64,000 nt of DNA, taken from the NCBI RefSeq assembly GCF_023159225.1, contig NC_063176.1, forward strand, positions 36,202,786 through 36,266,785. The letters run 5' to 3'. A program made the position numbers and the translations under genes. The stretch's first letter is position 1. Every line of letters begins with the position of its first letter. This document shows positions 1 through 10,536 of this stretch, in pieces. The notes beneath the pieces were generated by a model. It searched no databases, had not been told where the DNA came from, and saw only the letters and a program-made list of their open reading frames with translations. The stretch comes from Perognathus longimembris pacificus. Lineage: Eukaryota; Chordata; Mammalia; Rodentia; Heteromyidae.

Positions 1-304
1 CTCTCATTTACAAAAAATTTAGGACTTTTTTTTCTCCTGGCTATAGCTATCTCTTCAGTCCCCACTCTTTGATTAAGCCCTGTGAGTTGGCACTGAGCGT
101 GCTGACAAAGTCTTCCCTTGAAGGTCCCATCCACTTCCAGTCACCAACCCAGTAACCCTCCTCAGCTACCCTCATACTTTGTCAGCCTGCTTGGTTCTGA
201 GGAAAGAGGCATAGAGCCTTTCTGAGCAAAGAGCCTTTCAAATGCTTCTCTTTTTTCTATGTTCTAGATCTCAGCCTGCCCTCATCTCATTTTCTTGTCC
301 CTTT
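1..304. other. Unassigned intergenic sequence
   Basis: No coding potential and no repeat I recognise. Confidence 0.5.
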
Positions 305-425
305 TTATTTTGAAGTAATTTTCATTAGCATACCTTAGTTGTACAAGGGGGAGATTTCACTGTGACATTTCCACACATGCAAACAATGTATCCCTAGCAA
401 CTTTCCCTTTTTATTACTCTCTCCC
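305..425 (-). mobile_element. Probable L1 3'-end fragment
   Basis: Begins with an AT-rich stretch and reads TTAGTTGTACAAGGGGGAGA then a TTTCACTGTGACATTTCC-type block and a pyrimidine-rich end, like older L1 3' UTRs in reverse orientation. A related block is at 10862-10973. Confidence 0.4.
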
Positions 426-477
426 ATCCCACCCACTTCTTAAAACAATTTCAGCAAGTTTCATTGTTCTTTTCTTT

Positions 478-515
478 TCTTTCCTTCCTTCCTTCCTTCT
501 TTCCTTTTTGTTGTT
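478..515. repeat. (CTTC)n tract
   Basis: Short pyrimidine microsatellite followed by (GTT)n to about 528. Confidence 0.8.
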
Positions 516-619
516 GTTGTTGTTGTTAAGGTATCAGGATTTGAACTCAGGGCCTGGGTGCTATAGCTTAGAAAAAATAATCGCTCAGAATTCACAAACA
601 ACCTTTGCCCAGTTTTTCC

Positions 620-847
620 TTTTTTGTGTGCAAATCTTGGGACTTGAACCAAGACCTGGGCACTGTTCCTGAGCTTTTGTACTCAAGGCTTAAACCACAG
701 CTCTGCTTCTGGCTTTTTTTTTTTTTTTTTGGTGATTATTTGGAGATAAAAGTCTCATGGGCTTTCTTGCCTGGGTTGGCTTTGAACTGCAATCCTCAGA
801 TCCCAGCCTAAATAGCTAGGATTACAGGTATGAACTACCAGGGCTGG
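620..847 (-). mobile_element. B1-Geo SINE
   Basis: Reads from the Geo end (GACTTGAACC...CACTGTTCCTGAGC) into a 7SL/B1-like end (CTAGGATTACAGGTATGA). An extra T tract lies between the halves. Confidence 0.75.
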
Positions 848-1426
848 ATGGTAAAGAAGAATTTCCAAGAGAACACTGAAAAGAATTTAACAAAGATATA
901 AGAGGAAAACCAGAAGTACATGTTGTAATAGAAATCCAAGGAGGGGAATTGAGAGGGATAGGGAGAGAGAGAGAAAATTTCCCTTGAAAGCTGTCATTAG
1001 GTCAGAAGTTTGAGTGATTACGTAATAAGAAAATAAAAGGCAATGATCCAGTTTAGTAAGAGAGCAGTTTGTGGAATGAGTTTAGAAGGGTGGGGTGCAC
1101 ACAATGTTACCTCACATGTGAACTGAATAAAGATAACGACGGCAGCACTGTATATGGAAATAATTAGACTGTGCCCCAGATGTCAAAGGGCAAATGCACT
1201 GGGATGCAGTCATACAGAGAACTACTTGAAACGAACCCAAATGAATGAACTAAAGTATCAATATAGTATCTATATAGATAATCGTAAAAACAAATTCAAC
1301 ATGGATCATAAATTTTAATGTAATTAACTTTTAGAAGACAGTACAGATATTGTCAGAACCTATACCCTTATGAAGAACTATTATATATAACAACAAATGT
1401 GATCTATAAAAGGGAAAGATAATATC
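848..1426. other. Unassigned intergenic sequence
   Basis: AT-rich; no ORF or repeat recognised apart from a short GA-rich patch at 950-975. Confidence 0.5.
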
Positions 1427-1545
1427 TAGGCATGGTGGCACATACTGGTTATCCCAGCACTTGGGAATCTGAGGCAGGAGGATCCTGAATTCAAGTATAG
1501 ACTGGGCAACTTAGCAAGACATTGTCTCAAAATAATGTAAAAAAG
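1427..1545 (+). mobile_element. B1-like (7SL-derived) SINE
   Basis: CTAGGCATGGTGGCACATAC, then CCCAGCACTTGGGAATCTGA and GCAAGACATTGTCTCAAAAT: the B1/Alu signature, diverged and without a Geo half. Confidence 0.8.
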
Positions 1546-1555
1546 GACTGGAGAA

Positions 1556-1756
1556 GGGCTGGGAATGTGGCTTAATGGTACAGTGCTTGCCTAGCACACA
1601 TGAAGCCCTGGGTTCCTCAGCACCACATATATAGAAAAAGCCAGAAGTGGCACTGTGGCTCAAGTGGTAGAGGGCTAGCCTTGAGCAAAAAAGGAAGCCA
1701 GGGACAGTGATCAGGCCCTGAGTTCAAGCACCAGGACTGGCAAAAAAAAAAAAAAA
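1556..1756 (+). mobile_element. IDL-Geo SINE
   Basis: Full dimer; the ID-like half uses GTGGCTTAATGG, an older subtype than the GGATATGGCCTAGTGG copies. Ends in a 15-base A tail. Confidence 0.9.
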
Positions 1757-1850
1757 GGACTGAGGATGTATCTTTTGGTATAGCACTTGTTTTTAGTATG
1801 AATAAAGCCTTGAGTTCAACCCCTAGTACTATAAGATAAAATAAAACAAA
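1757..1850 (+). mobile_element. ID-like monomer
   Basis: GGACTGAGGATGTATC...GCACTTG...TTCAACCCCTAGTA, a degraded tRNA-Ala-like monomer abutting the tail of the preceding SINE. Confidence 0.55.
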
Positions 1851-1865
1851 GATAAATTTCACTTT

Positions 1866-2082
1866 TTTGTTTGTTTGTTTACTGTCCTGGGATTTGAACT
1901 CTAGGCCTTTCATTTAGTAGGCAAGCATTCTACTGCTTGAGCCATACTCTTAGCCCCTTTTGCTTTTAGGTTATTTTTCTAATAGTTTCTCATTATTGGG
2001 GGGGGGGCTGCTTTGGCCTTATACTGAGACCCTATGCCTTTTGAGTAGCTGCGATTATAGGTGTGAGCCACCACATCTAGCT
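1866..2082 (-). mobile_element. ID-like plus B1-like fragments
   Basis: Reverse ID-like piece (GGCAAGCATTCTACTGCTTG) followed by a reverse B1 end (GTAGCTGCGATTATAGGTGT). Confidence 0.5.
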
Positions 2083-2334
2083 TATTTTTCCATGCTAACT
2101 TTTTGCCTGGACTAGCCTTGAATCTTTATCCTTCCATTCTCTGACTTTCAAGTAGCTGAGTATGAGCCCCACATCTGAGAAACAACACATATGTAGACTA
2201 TATAAAGGACCCTAGATTGAATAATAAAGCAAAGCAAAACATTCAATTAGAAAATGGGTAGACAATATGGATATGACTCAGTAATAAAATGCTAACATGG
2301 AAGGTACAATACCCTAAGTTTGATCTTGAAACAG

Positions 2335-2844
2335 AAAAAAGATAGTGAGGGGGTAAAGATATGCAAAGAGTTTCACCAAAGAGGACATATTGCACAGATG
2401 TAAATGGGTATATAAAAAGATGTTCCACTTTATCAGACATTAGTAAAATGCAAATTTAGACCTTGAAGAGATATCATTATACATCTGTTAACACAACTAA
2501 GATAAATAGCCAGCATAGTGACATACCAGGTGCTGGGAGAGCATGGAGAAACTGGATTGCTCATATATTACTTTTAGGAATGTACAGCTACACTGAGGGA
2601 AAGCTTGACAGTTTCTTTTTAAAGAAAGACTTAGCATATATTGATTGTAAAACCCAAACTTATACTCCCAGACATTAATTCCAGAGGAAGGAATATACTC
2701 ACACATTAATTGCACACAAATGTTTCTAGTAGCTGTATTTGAAATAGCCCTAACCTGGTAACCCCTAAAATGCTTCCCAATGGTTGAATGATCAAACTGG
2801 TACCTCTACACCACAGACTATTCAGTATTAAGAAGGAAGGATGA
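2335..2844 (+). mobile_element. L1 3' region (end of ORF2 and 3' UTR)
   Basis: Follows the mammalian L1 3' consensus over about 500 bases: TTTCACCAAAGAGGACATAT, then AGTAAAATGCAAATT, GATATCATTATACATCTGTT, CTGGGAGAGCATGGAGAAAC, GGAATGTACA and later GTTGAATGATCAAACTGG. Reading frame is destroyed; old element. Confidence 0.8.
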
Positions 2845-3050
2845 GGGCTGGGAATGTGGCTTAGTGGTAGAGTGATTGCCTAGCATGCATGTAGCCCTGG
2901 ATTCAATTCCTCAGTACCACACACACAGAAAAAGCCAGAAGTGATACTATGGCTTAAGTGGCAAAGCGCTAGCCTTGAGCACAAGAAGGCTCAAGAACAG
3001 AGCCCAGGCCCTGAGTTCAAGCCCCAGGACTGGCCAAAAAAAAAAAAAAA
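2845..3050 (+). mobile_element. IDL-Geo SINE
   Basis: Older subtype (GTGGCTTAGTGGTAGAGTGA), complete, with a 14-A tail; inserted at the 3' edge of the L1 remnant with GAAGGAAG-like flanks. Confidence 0.88.
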
Positions 3051-3063
3051 GGAAGGAAGAACA

Positions 3064-3176
3064 AGGCATTGGTGGCTCATACCTGTAATCCTAGCTACTC
3101 AGGAAGCTGAGATCTAAGGATCACAGTTCAAAGCAGGCCTGGGCAGAAAAGTCTGTGAGACTCTTACCTCCAATTA
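3064..3176 (+). mobile_element. B1-Geo SINE, left half
   Basis: B1-like half through ACTCTTACCTCCAATTAATG, where the element breaks off into a purine tract. The Geo half is missing. Confidence 0.7.
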
Positions 3177-3384
3177 ATGGAGGAGGAGGAGGGGGAGGGG
3201 GAGGGGGAGGGGGAGGGGAGGGGGAGGGGGAGGGGAGGGGGAGGGGGAGGGGGAGGAGGAGGAGGGGGAGGGGGAGGAGGAGGAGGAGGAGGAGGAGGAG
3301 GAGGAGGAGGAGGAGGAGGGGGAGGAGGAGGAGGAGGAGGAGGAGGAGGAGGAGGAGGAGGAGGAGGAGGAGGAGGAGGAGGAG
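3177..3384. repeat. (GGA)n/(GGGGGA)n purine tract
   Basis: About 208 bases of pure purine, first GAGGGG-type then GGA-type units. All-purine, mirror-symmetric and G-rich, so it could form triplex or quadruplex structures. Confidence 0.97.
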
Positions 3385-3387
3385 AAA

Positions 3388-3462
3388 ATAATGTACTGGG
3401 CACTAGTGGCTCATGCCTGTAATGCTAATCCATGAGACTCTTAATCTCTAACTATGAGTAGA
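3388..3462 (+). mobile_element. Partial B1-Geo SINE
   Basis: CTGGGCACTAGTGGCTCATG followed by an internal deletion to CATGAGACTCTTAATCTC. Confidence 0.55.
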
Positions 3463-3640
3463 CTAATTAAGAAGCTTTCTAGCAAAGGGTAGTAAACAAA
3501 GAATTTACATTGATGGATGGGGAAAGGGAGTTTTTGTTGTTTACATTTGTTTCTTTCTCTAGGAAAGACCCAATAAAGAGAAGTCAAAAATCCCTCAGAG
3601 AGAGGGGAACTAGTTCAAACTTAAAATAAGAAATCCTCAG

Positions 3641-3842
3641 AGGCTGGAAATATGGCCTAGTGGTAAAAGTGCTTGCCTCGTATACATGAAGTCCTGGGTT
3701 CGATTCCCCAGCACCACATATATAGAAAAAGCCAGAAGTGGCACTGTGGCTCAAGTGGCAGGGTGCTAGCCTTGAGCAAAAAAGAAGCCAGGGGACAGTG
3801 CTCAGGCCCTGAGTCCAAGGCCCAGGACTGGCAAAAAAGAAA
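3641..3842 (+). mobile_element. IDL-Geo SINE
   Basis: Complete; flanked by the target duplication AAGAAATCCTCA (3628-3639 and about 3843-3855). Confidence 0.92.
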
Positions 3843-4039
3843 AAGAAATCCTCAAATGGTAATAATTGCACAAGCAACTGGAAAGATTAGAGATAAGGGT
3901 CAATGAATAGTAAGAAACAGAATAAACAAGTGAACAAACCATGTAGAACAATAGAATCATGACTTACAGCCTGGACAGCCCCAGCCCACAAAAGTCTGAA
4001 TTTGGTCAATAGCATTTGTTTTTGTTTGTCGGTTTGTTT

Positions 4040-4260
4040 TGTCATCCCTGTGACTTGACTTGAGCACTACCTCTGAGCTTTTCTGCTCAAGGGTAGCCCT
4101 CTACAACTTTGTGCCACAGCTCCACTTCCAGTTTTCTGGTGGTTAATTGGGATAAAAGTCTCACAGAGTGTCTTACTCCATCTGGCTTTGAACTTGGATC
4201 TTCAGACTTCAGCCTCCTGAGTAGCTAAGATTACAGATGTGAGCCTCCAGCACCTGTCTC
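4040..4260 (-). mobile_element. B1-Geo SINE
   Basis: Both halves recognisable, ending GATTACAGATGTGAGCCTCC. Confidence 0.75.
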
Positions 4261-4345
4261 AATAGCATTTTTGTATTCTTTCATTTCAATTTAGGATAAG
4301 AGAACACCTAATACATTTCTAACCAAATTGTATAAAATGCCCCAC

Positions 4346-4467
4346 GTTAGCTGGGTATATATAATCCTAGCCATTAATCCCAGTACTTGGAAGGCTAAGG
4401 CAGGAGAATGGAGAATTCCAGGCCAGCCTGGCATAGAAACTCTGTCTTAACAGCAGCAACAGCAAAA
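4346..4467 (+). mobile_element. B1-like SINE
   Basis: GTTAGCTGGGTATATATAAT, then ATCCCAGTACTTGGAAGGCT and a tail of CAGCAAC/A-rich sequence. Confidence 0.65.
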
Positions 4468-4474
4468 ATATTCC

Positions 4475-4935
4475 ACTTCTGGATCACTTGTTTCCAGCCT
4501 CCCCGTGCTCTGATTTCTAATCAGACCATACCTGAAGCCATTTCTCTCCTTTCTTCCCCCACCTCTCTTTCCCGTCTCTTTTCTGCTTGCTTTTGATTTT
4601 ATGCCAAAAGCAAGTGATGGTGGCTGACTCCCTTACCATAGTAAGTTCTGAGTAAACAGCTTCGGTTTGTTAGTTCTCATTTGATTGAGCTTCATTTATT
4701 TCCATAGGTTGGAGAATGGTTGAACTCATAATTTTGAAGATAGGCCTACATAAAATCCTGTAATGTGGAGTGAAGAGGTCTATTTGAAGATGGAGAAGCC
4801 CAGAAAAGGACAAATGTTGGATGGTCTGCCTTAGCACATGCTGAAACCCAGAAAACCAGCTGGCTTTAGGAAACACAACTGTAGTCAAAAGTACTAGAGA
4901 CAGGCATAGTTAGCATGGTGGTCTACATAAAATAA
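4475..4935. other. Unassigned; possible old LTR fragment at 4480-4705
   Basis: GAGTAAACAGCTTCGG followed by a T-rich end resembles the polyadenylation and U5 part of an LTR, but no termini or target duplication can be seen. Confidence 0.3.
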
Positions 4936-4939
4936 AACA

Positions 4940-5072
4940 TAGTATTGGTGACTTAGGCCTGTAGTCATAATTACACAGGAGATTGAGATCCAGAGAATCA
5001 AGATTTGAAGACAGCCTGGAGATAAGAGTCACATCGATTTCATCTCCAATCAAGCAGCAAAAAGCTGCACTG
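4940..5072 (+). mobile_element. Degraded B1-Geo fragment
   Basis: GTGACTTAGGCCTGTAGTCA...ATCTCCAATCA; lacks the Geo half. Confidence 0.45.
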
Positions 5073-5078
5073 GTAGCC

Positions 5079-5320
5079 CCGTGCCACTGGCTCACATCTG
5101 TAATCCTAGGTACTCAGGAAGCTAAGATCTGAGGGCTGAGGTTCAAAGCCAGCCTGGGTAGGCAAGTCCATGAGACACTTTTTCTTCTTTTTATTTTTAT
5201 TTTCCCATGAAAGCTCTTAACTCCAATTAACCACCAAAAAGCCAGACATGGAGCAGTGGTTCAAGTGGTAGAGCACTAGTCTTGAGGTATAGCACCTAAG
5301 CCCTGAATTCAAGCCCCAAT
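5079..5320 (+). mobile_element. B1-Geo SINE
   Basis: Complete, with a T-rich insertion between the halves; its 3' end runs directly into the (CA)n at 5321. Confidence 0.75.
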
Positions 5321-5343
5321 ACCAACACACACACACACACACA

Positions 5344-5378
<35 letters not shown>
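5321..5378. repeat. (CA)n microsatellite
   Basis: About 28 CA units with one interruption, grown from the A-rich tail of the SINE before it. Confidence 0.97.
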
Positions 5379-5381
<3 letters not shown>

Positions 5382-5539
5382 TGCAGGGCTGGTGACTCAA
5401 GGGATAGAGCACCAGTAGAGCAAGTAAAAGCCCCAGAGTTCAGAGTCTAAAGCAGCAGAAAACTGGAAGGAGTGCAGGAGTGCTGGTTTAATATATTCAT
5501 TTCCTAAATATATTATTTGAAGAATCTCTTGTGCTTTTT

Positions 5540-5730
5540 GCCAGACCTGGGCTTGAACTCAGGACCTGAGCATTGTCACTGGCTTCCTTTTGCCAAAGCT
5601 AGCACTCTACCACTTGAACCACAGACAGCTCCACTGCCGGCTTTTTCTGTATATGTGGTGCTGAGGAATCAAACCCAGGGCTTCATGCATGCTAGGCAAG
5701 CACTCTACCGCTAAGCCATATTCCCAGCCC
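5540..5730 (-). mobile_element. IDL-Geo SINE
   Basis: Flanked by CTCTTGTGCTTTTT on both sides (target duplication). Short T tract. Confidence 0.9.
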
Positions 5731-6083
5731 CTCTTGTGCTTTTTTTCAAGTCGACAGTTCTGTATAAACAAAATAAAGACTACTGACACACCTCAGGAAG
5801 GAACCTAATCAAGGTTTTGAGGAAGAAGGGTGGTCAGAAATTTCCTGAGACAGTGATATTCACTGTATCCTGAGGGATGATGGAAAAAGCACAAGCAAAT
5901 TTCCATTTCTCTATTTTTGCATGGCCTGGATCACACTGGCTTTTTCCTGTGTTTGTTTAAGTATAAAGAAAAGAGGTTGATTGGGGCGTTGGTTCTGGGT
6001 AATAGTAGCTATGGCAGTTCTATTGTGAGAAAATACATCAACATTTTAATATTAACCATCTTGACTACAGTTTATCTTTCCTA

Positions 6084-6302
6084 GACTGAGCACCAGTGGC
6101 TCATGCCAGTAATTTCAGACACTACTAAGGAGGCTGAGATCTAAGGATCCCATTTCAGGGTCAACCCAGGCAAATAAGTCTATGAGACTCATATTCCAAT
6201 TAATTATCAAAAAGCTGGCATTTGAGCTGTGGCTCAAGTGACAGTGTGCCAGCTTTGAGAAAAAGCTAAGGGACAGTACCCAGACATGTGTTCAAACCCC
6301 AA
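6084..6302 (+). mobile_element. B1-Geo SINE
   Basis: GAGCACCAGTGGCTCATGCC through GTGTTCAAACCCCAATATTG; followed by (CA)n at 6311-6338. Confidence 0.75.
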
Positions 6303-6310
6303 TATTGGTG

Positions 6311-6338
6311 CGCACACACACACACACACACACACACT
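6311..6338. repeat. (CA)n microsatellite
   Basis: Fourteen CA units at the end of a B1-Geo SINE. Confidence 0.95.
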
Positions 6339-6388
6339 TCAGCTCATAGCTGTTATACCACCACATGAGACACTGCTCCAGCCCTATT

Positions 6389-6587
6389 TTTTTTTTGCCA
6401 GTCCTGGGCCTTGGACTCAGGGCCTGAGCACTGTCCCTGGCTTCTTTTTGCTCAAGGCTAGTACTCTGCCACTTGAGCCACAGCGCCACTTCTGGCCGTT
6501 TTCTGTATATGTGGTGCTGGGGAATTGAACCCAGGGCTTCATGTATACGAGGCAAGCACTCTTGCCACTAGGTCATATCCCCAGCCC
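6389..6587 (-). mobile_element. IDL-Geo SINE, young
   Basis: Near-consensus copy with target duplication CTCCAGCCCTATTTTTT either side. Confidence 0.94.
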
Positions 6588-6647
6588 CTCCAGCCCTATT
6601 TTTTGCTGATTTTTTTTTTCATTTTTTCCCCACCCTGGCCACTTCCC

Positions 6648-6753
6648 TAGTGCCACTTCTGGCTTTTTCTATATATATGGTGCTGAGGAATTGAACCCAG
6701 AGTTTCATGTATGCAAGGCAAGCACTCTACCACTAGGCCATATTCCCAGCCCT
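6648..6753 (-). mobile_element. IDL-Geo fragment
   Basis: Mainly the IDL half; the Geo half is cut after AGTGCCACTTCTGGC. Confidence 0.8.
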
Positions 6754-6802
6754 GCTATCTTTTTGTTTCTGTTGGGTTTTGTTGTTGTTGTTGTTGTTGT
6801 TG

Positions 6803-7001
6803 TTTTGGTGCCAGTGTGGACACTTGAACTCCAAACCTCTCCTTTTCCTGGCTGAGGCTCCACCCCTTGAGCCAGTCTGGCATTTCTTGCCAGTTATTGG
6901 AGAAACTTGGACTTGTTGACCTGGGTTGGCTTTGAATCATGATCTTCAGATGTCAGCCTTCTGAGCAGCTGGGATTATAGATGTGAGCTATCGGTGCCTG
7001 G
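6803..7001 (-). mobile_element. B1-Geo SINE
   Basis: Diverged copy ending GATTATAGATGTGAGCTATC; preceded by a (GTT)n tract at 6779-6804. Confidence 0.65.
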
Positions 7002-7007
7002 ATTACT

Positions 7008-7010
<3 letters not shown>

Positions 7011-7040
<30 letters not shown>
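7011..7040. repeat. (TA)n microsatellite
   Basis: About 15 TA units immediately before the T tract of the next SINE. Confidence 0.95.
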
Positions 7041-7057
<17 letters not shown>

Positions 7058-7252
7058 GCCAGTCCTGGGGCTTGAACTCAGGGCCTGAGCAATGTCCCTG
7101 GCTTCTTTTTGCTCAAGGCTAGCATAGCACTTTAACACTTGAGCCACAGCACCACTTCCAGCTTTTTCTAAATATGTGGTGCTGAGGAATCAAACCCAGG
7201 GCTTCATGTATACGAGGTAAGCACTCTACCCACTAGGCCATATTCCCTGCCC
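7041..7252 (-). mobile_element. IDL-Geo SINE
   Basis: Complete with a small internal insertion (CTAGCATAGCACTTTAAC). Confidence 0.9.
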
Positions 7253-7365
7253 TTATTATTTTTTACAATAGTGTCTTGTGAACTTTTCTGCCTGGGCTAA
7301 ACTCAAACTTAGCCTCCTTAGCCGCCTCTATTAGAATCAGGTGTGAGCCATTAACACCTATCCTA
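7253..7365 (-). mobile_element. B1-like fragment
   Basis: CTTTTCTGCCTGGGC...AGGTGTGAGCCATTAACACC, the 7SL-like half only. Confidence 0.55.
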
Positions 7366-7540
7366 TTATAAACATTTGATGAGTTCAAATCAGAAAAAGC
7401 CATACTTAATCCCTAACTTCCTGGCCAACCTACTAAACAAATACTTTACCAGAAAGTTTAAAACAGTTAAATAACCTCTGTCCTTGCATCTGGCAAGAGA
7501 AGAATTCAGGCAAGACTAGAACCTGAGTAAAAGTAATAGG

Positions 7541-7750
7541 AGCTGGGATTGTGGCTTAGCAGTAGAGTGCTTGCCTAGCATACACAAACTCCCTGGGTTT
7601 GATTTCTCAGCACCCACATGTACAGAAAAATCCAGAAGTGGTGCTGTGGCTCAAGAAGTAGAGTGCTACCCTTGAGCAAAAAAAAAAACAAACCCAAACC
7701 AGAATCAGTGCTCAGGCCCTGCGTCCAAGCCCTAGGACTGGCAAAAAAAA
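7541..7750 (+). mobile_element. IDL-Geo SINE
   Basis: Older subtype (GTGGCTTAGCAGTAGAGTGC) with an A-rich insertion inside the Geo half. Confidence 0.88.
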
Positions 7751-7765
7751 GGGGGGGGGAGGGAG

Positions 7766-8356
7766 AGGATAGGAAGATGTATTAGAAGATAAATATGGTA
7801 GAGAAAGAGTATACATGGCATAGCTATACGGTAAGGAAGATAGCACTTCAGTTTACCTCCACTGTCTTGTCTGTCTTCCTTATAAAGCTTGGTCTTGGAT
7901 TAAATAGTGAGAATTGAATGGCTTTCTGATTGGTGGGTCTCCTTTTTTATTTCCTGTAAGGTAGTGATGGCAAAGGTTTACTGTCCCATCCTTATTTCCT
8001 TACTCTTTTGCCCTTCTTACTTCCTCATTCTTTTGTAGTCCCTTGCCCCCATTTGTTTGTCAAGCAGGTTTTAGTTTTTCAGCTTACCCTGCCATCTGCA
8101 AGTTCTATAGCCCACAATTCACAGATTGGCTGCTTTTCTACTAACCTGTATCACTGTCCTCTTTATTGGCTGGAATGGGGACATGATGGCTGGAAATGAA
8201 GCAGTCATCTTGGAATGTGCAGTTAAACAAACCAACAAAAAATAAGTATAAGTAACAATATAAGTACAATTTGTGAAGTAGCAGCCCTGGGTTACCTACC
8301 CCAGATGTGGGGGGGGGGGGGGATTGTTCCTGGGGGGAGGGGTTATTTTGGGGGGA
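7766..8356. other. Unassigned intergenic sequence
   Basis: No gene; contains a G-rich run at 8308-8345. Confidence 0.5.
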
Positions 8357-8458
8357 GGCATGGCCCTGGGGCTTGAACTCAAGGCCTGAACATTATTACT
8401 AAGCTTTTGTGTTCAAAGCTAGTGCTATACCTCTTGATCACCATGTCCCCTTCTGAAT

Positions 8459-8666
8459 TTTTTTTTTTTTTTGGCCAGTCCTGGGCCTTGGACTCATGGC
8501 CTGAGCATTGTCCCTGGCTTCTTTTTTGCTCAAGGCTAGCACTCTGCCACTTGAGCCACAGCGCCACTTCTGGCCATTTTCTGTATATGTGGTGCTGGGG
8601 AATCAAACCCAGGGCCTCATGCATACGAGGCAAGCTCTCTCGCCACTAGGCCATATCCCCAGCCCG
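8459..8666 (-). mobile_element. IDL-Geo SINE nested in B1-Geo
   Basis: Near-consensus; CTTCTGAATTTTT on both sides (from 8450 and 8670). Confidence 0.93.
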
Positions 8667-8715
8667 ACACTTCTGAATTTTTGATAGTTAATTGGAGATA
8701 AGAATCTCACAAATT

Positions 8716-8918
8716 GGGGCTGGGGATATGGCCTAGTGGCAAGAGTGCCTGCCTCGGATACACGAGGCCCTAGGTTCGATTCCCCAGCACCACATATACA
8801 GAAAACGGCCAGAAGTGGCGCTGTGGCTCAAGTGGCAGAGTGCTAGCCTTGAGCAAAAAGAAGCCAGGGACAGTGCTCAGGCCCTGAGTCCAAGCCCCAG
8901 GACTGGCCAAAAAAAAAA
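8716..8918 (+). mobile_element. IDL-Geo SINE nested in B1-Geo
   Basis: Near-consensus, opposite orientation to its neighbour; perfect 15-base duplication AGAATCTCACAAATT at 8701-8715 and 8919-8933. Confidence 0.95.
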
Positions 8919-9113
8919 AGAATCTCACAAATTTTCTTGCCTAGGCTGGCTTTGAACCATAATCCTCAGATATCAGCCTCCTGAGTAGGTAGGATTACAG
9001 GTGTGAGCCACTAGTGCCCAGTTCACAGATTTTTTTCACATAAAAGGAAAGTAATTTGTTGTCTTATTGGCCATTGTTTTGTGTTTCCTGTTTTACACAG
9101 CTGAAATTAATCT

Positions 9114-9324
9114 GTTTTTTTTTTTTTTTTTGGCCAGTCCTAGGCCGTGAACTCAGGGCCTAAGCACTGTCCCTGGCTTCTTTTTTGCTCAGGGCTAGCA
9201 CTCTGCCACTTGAGCCACAGTGCCACTTCTGGCCATTTTCTATATATGTGATGCTGAGGAATCGAACCCAGGGCCTCATGTGTACGAGGCAAGCACTCTT
9301 GCCACTAGGCCATATTCCCAGCCC
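9114..9324 (-). mobile_element. IDL-Geo SINE
   Basis: Target duplication CTGAAATTAATCT at 9101-9113 and 9325-9337. Confidence 0.94.
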
Positions 9325-9457
9325 CTGAAATTAATCTTAATTGATGTTATTTACCTTTATTTCTTTCCCTCTAATCTTTGGTGAATTTGTTTCCTTTCTT
9401 CCATGATATATGCCAATCACATCTACCTTTCTCTCCCTCTCTCTTCATGTTGCTTTT

Positions 9458-9538
9458 TTTTTTTCCTCCTAAAATGCTGGGGATGAACCCCAGGACCTTG
9501 CACATGATAGACAAGCACTCCACTACTAAGCTAAACCC
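9458..9538 (-). mobile_element. ID-like monomer
   Basis: GATGAACCCCAGGACCTTGC...AAGCACTCCACTACTAAGCT, reverse of a tRNA-Ala-like monomer without Geo. Confidence 0.65.
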
Positions 9539-9637
9539 TCATCTTTCCCTGCTTTTTTGTTCTTTCTCCAATAAACATGATTGGGCAAAACTATATGCCA
9601 GATGAGGGAAAATGAACAAAAATGTAAAATTCTTTTT

Positions 9638-9837
9638 TTTTTTTTTGCCAGTCGTGGGCCTTGGACTCAGGGCCTGAGCACTGTCCCTGGCTTCCTTTTG
9701 CTCAAGGCTAGCACTCTGCCACTTGAGCCACAGCACCACTTCTGGCCATTTTCCATATATGTGGTACTGGGGAATTGAACCCAGGGCTTCATGTATACGA
9801 GGCAAGCTCTCTTGCCACTAGGCCATATTCCCAGCCC
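9638..9837 (-). mobile_element. IDL-Geo SINE
   Basis: Perfect duplication AAAAATGTAAAATTCTTTTT at 9618-9637 and 9838-9857. Confidence 0.95.
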
Positions 9838-9929
9838 AAAAATGTAAAATTCTTTTTAAAAATGAAGATATTTCTCTTTAGCATTTGTAATCTGGTACAA
9901 TAGAATGAAAAAAACTACAAAGAGACACA

Positions 9930-10043
9930 TATGTCCAGACACAGTGGTTCACACCTGTAGTTCCAGCTGATAGGAAAGCTGAGTAGGGAAGAATGCAAGT
10001 TTGAGAATGGTCTGGGCAATGTAGCAAGATCCTATTTCAAAAT
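9930..10043 (+). mobile_element. B1-like SINE
   Basis: CCAGACACAGTGGTTCACAC...AAGATCCTATTTCAAAATAC. Confidence 0.75.
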
Positions 10044-10052
10044 ACACATACT

Positions 10053-10494
10053 AGCCAGGTGCTGATGGCTCATGCCTGTGAAAATTCTAGCTACTCAGGA
10101 GGCTGAGGGTATGAGATAGTAGTTCAAAAGCTAGGGGGCTGGGAATATGGCCTAGTGGCAACAGTGCTTGCCTCGTATACATGAAGCTCTTGGGTTTGAT
10201 TCCCCAGCACCACATATATAAGAAACAGCCAGAAGTGGCACTGTGGCTCAAGTGGCAGAGTGCTAGCTTTGAGCAAAAAGAAGCCAGGGACAGTGCTCAG
10301 GCCCTGAGTCCAAGCCCCAGGACTGGCCAAAAAAAAAAAAAAAAAAAAGCTAGCCTAGGCAGAAAAGTTCAGGACACTCATATACAATTAACCACCAGAC
10401 AGCAGGAAGTAGAACTGAAATTTAAGGTGTTAGAACACTAGCTTTGAGCACAAAAGCTTAGAGATAGTTCCCAGTCCCTGGGGTCAAGTGCCAT

Positions 10495-10496
<2 letters not shown>
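10053..10496 (+). mobile_element. B1-Geo SINE split by an IDL-Geo
   Basis: Pieces 10053-10134 and 10349-10496 are contiguous in the consensus; a (CA)n array follows the 3' end. Confidence 0.8.
10135..10348 (+). mobile_element. IDL-Geo SINE nested in B1-Geo
   Basis: Complete, about 20-A tail, flanked by AAAAGCTAG. Confidence 0.92.

Positions 10497-10534
<38 letters not shown>
10494..10534. repeat. (CA)n microsatellite
   Basis: About 20 CA units. Confidence 0.97.

Positions 10535-10536
<2 letters not shown>

Larger units (their letters stand above)
8357..9022 (-). mobile_element. B1-Geo SINE split by two IDL-Geo insertions
   Basis: Three pieces (8357-8458, 8667-8715, 8919-9022) join into one B1-Geo copy once the two insertions are removed; each join is marked by its own target duplication. 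Confidence 0.85.

Noticed and set aside
3155..3422. Poly-Pro, poly-Gly and poly-Arg open frames
   Set aside because: Translations of the GGA/GGGGGA simple repeat.
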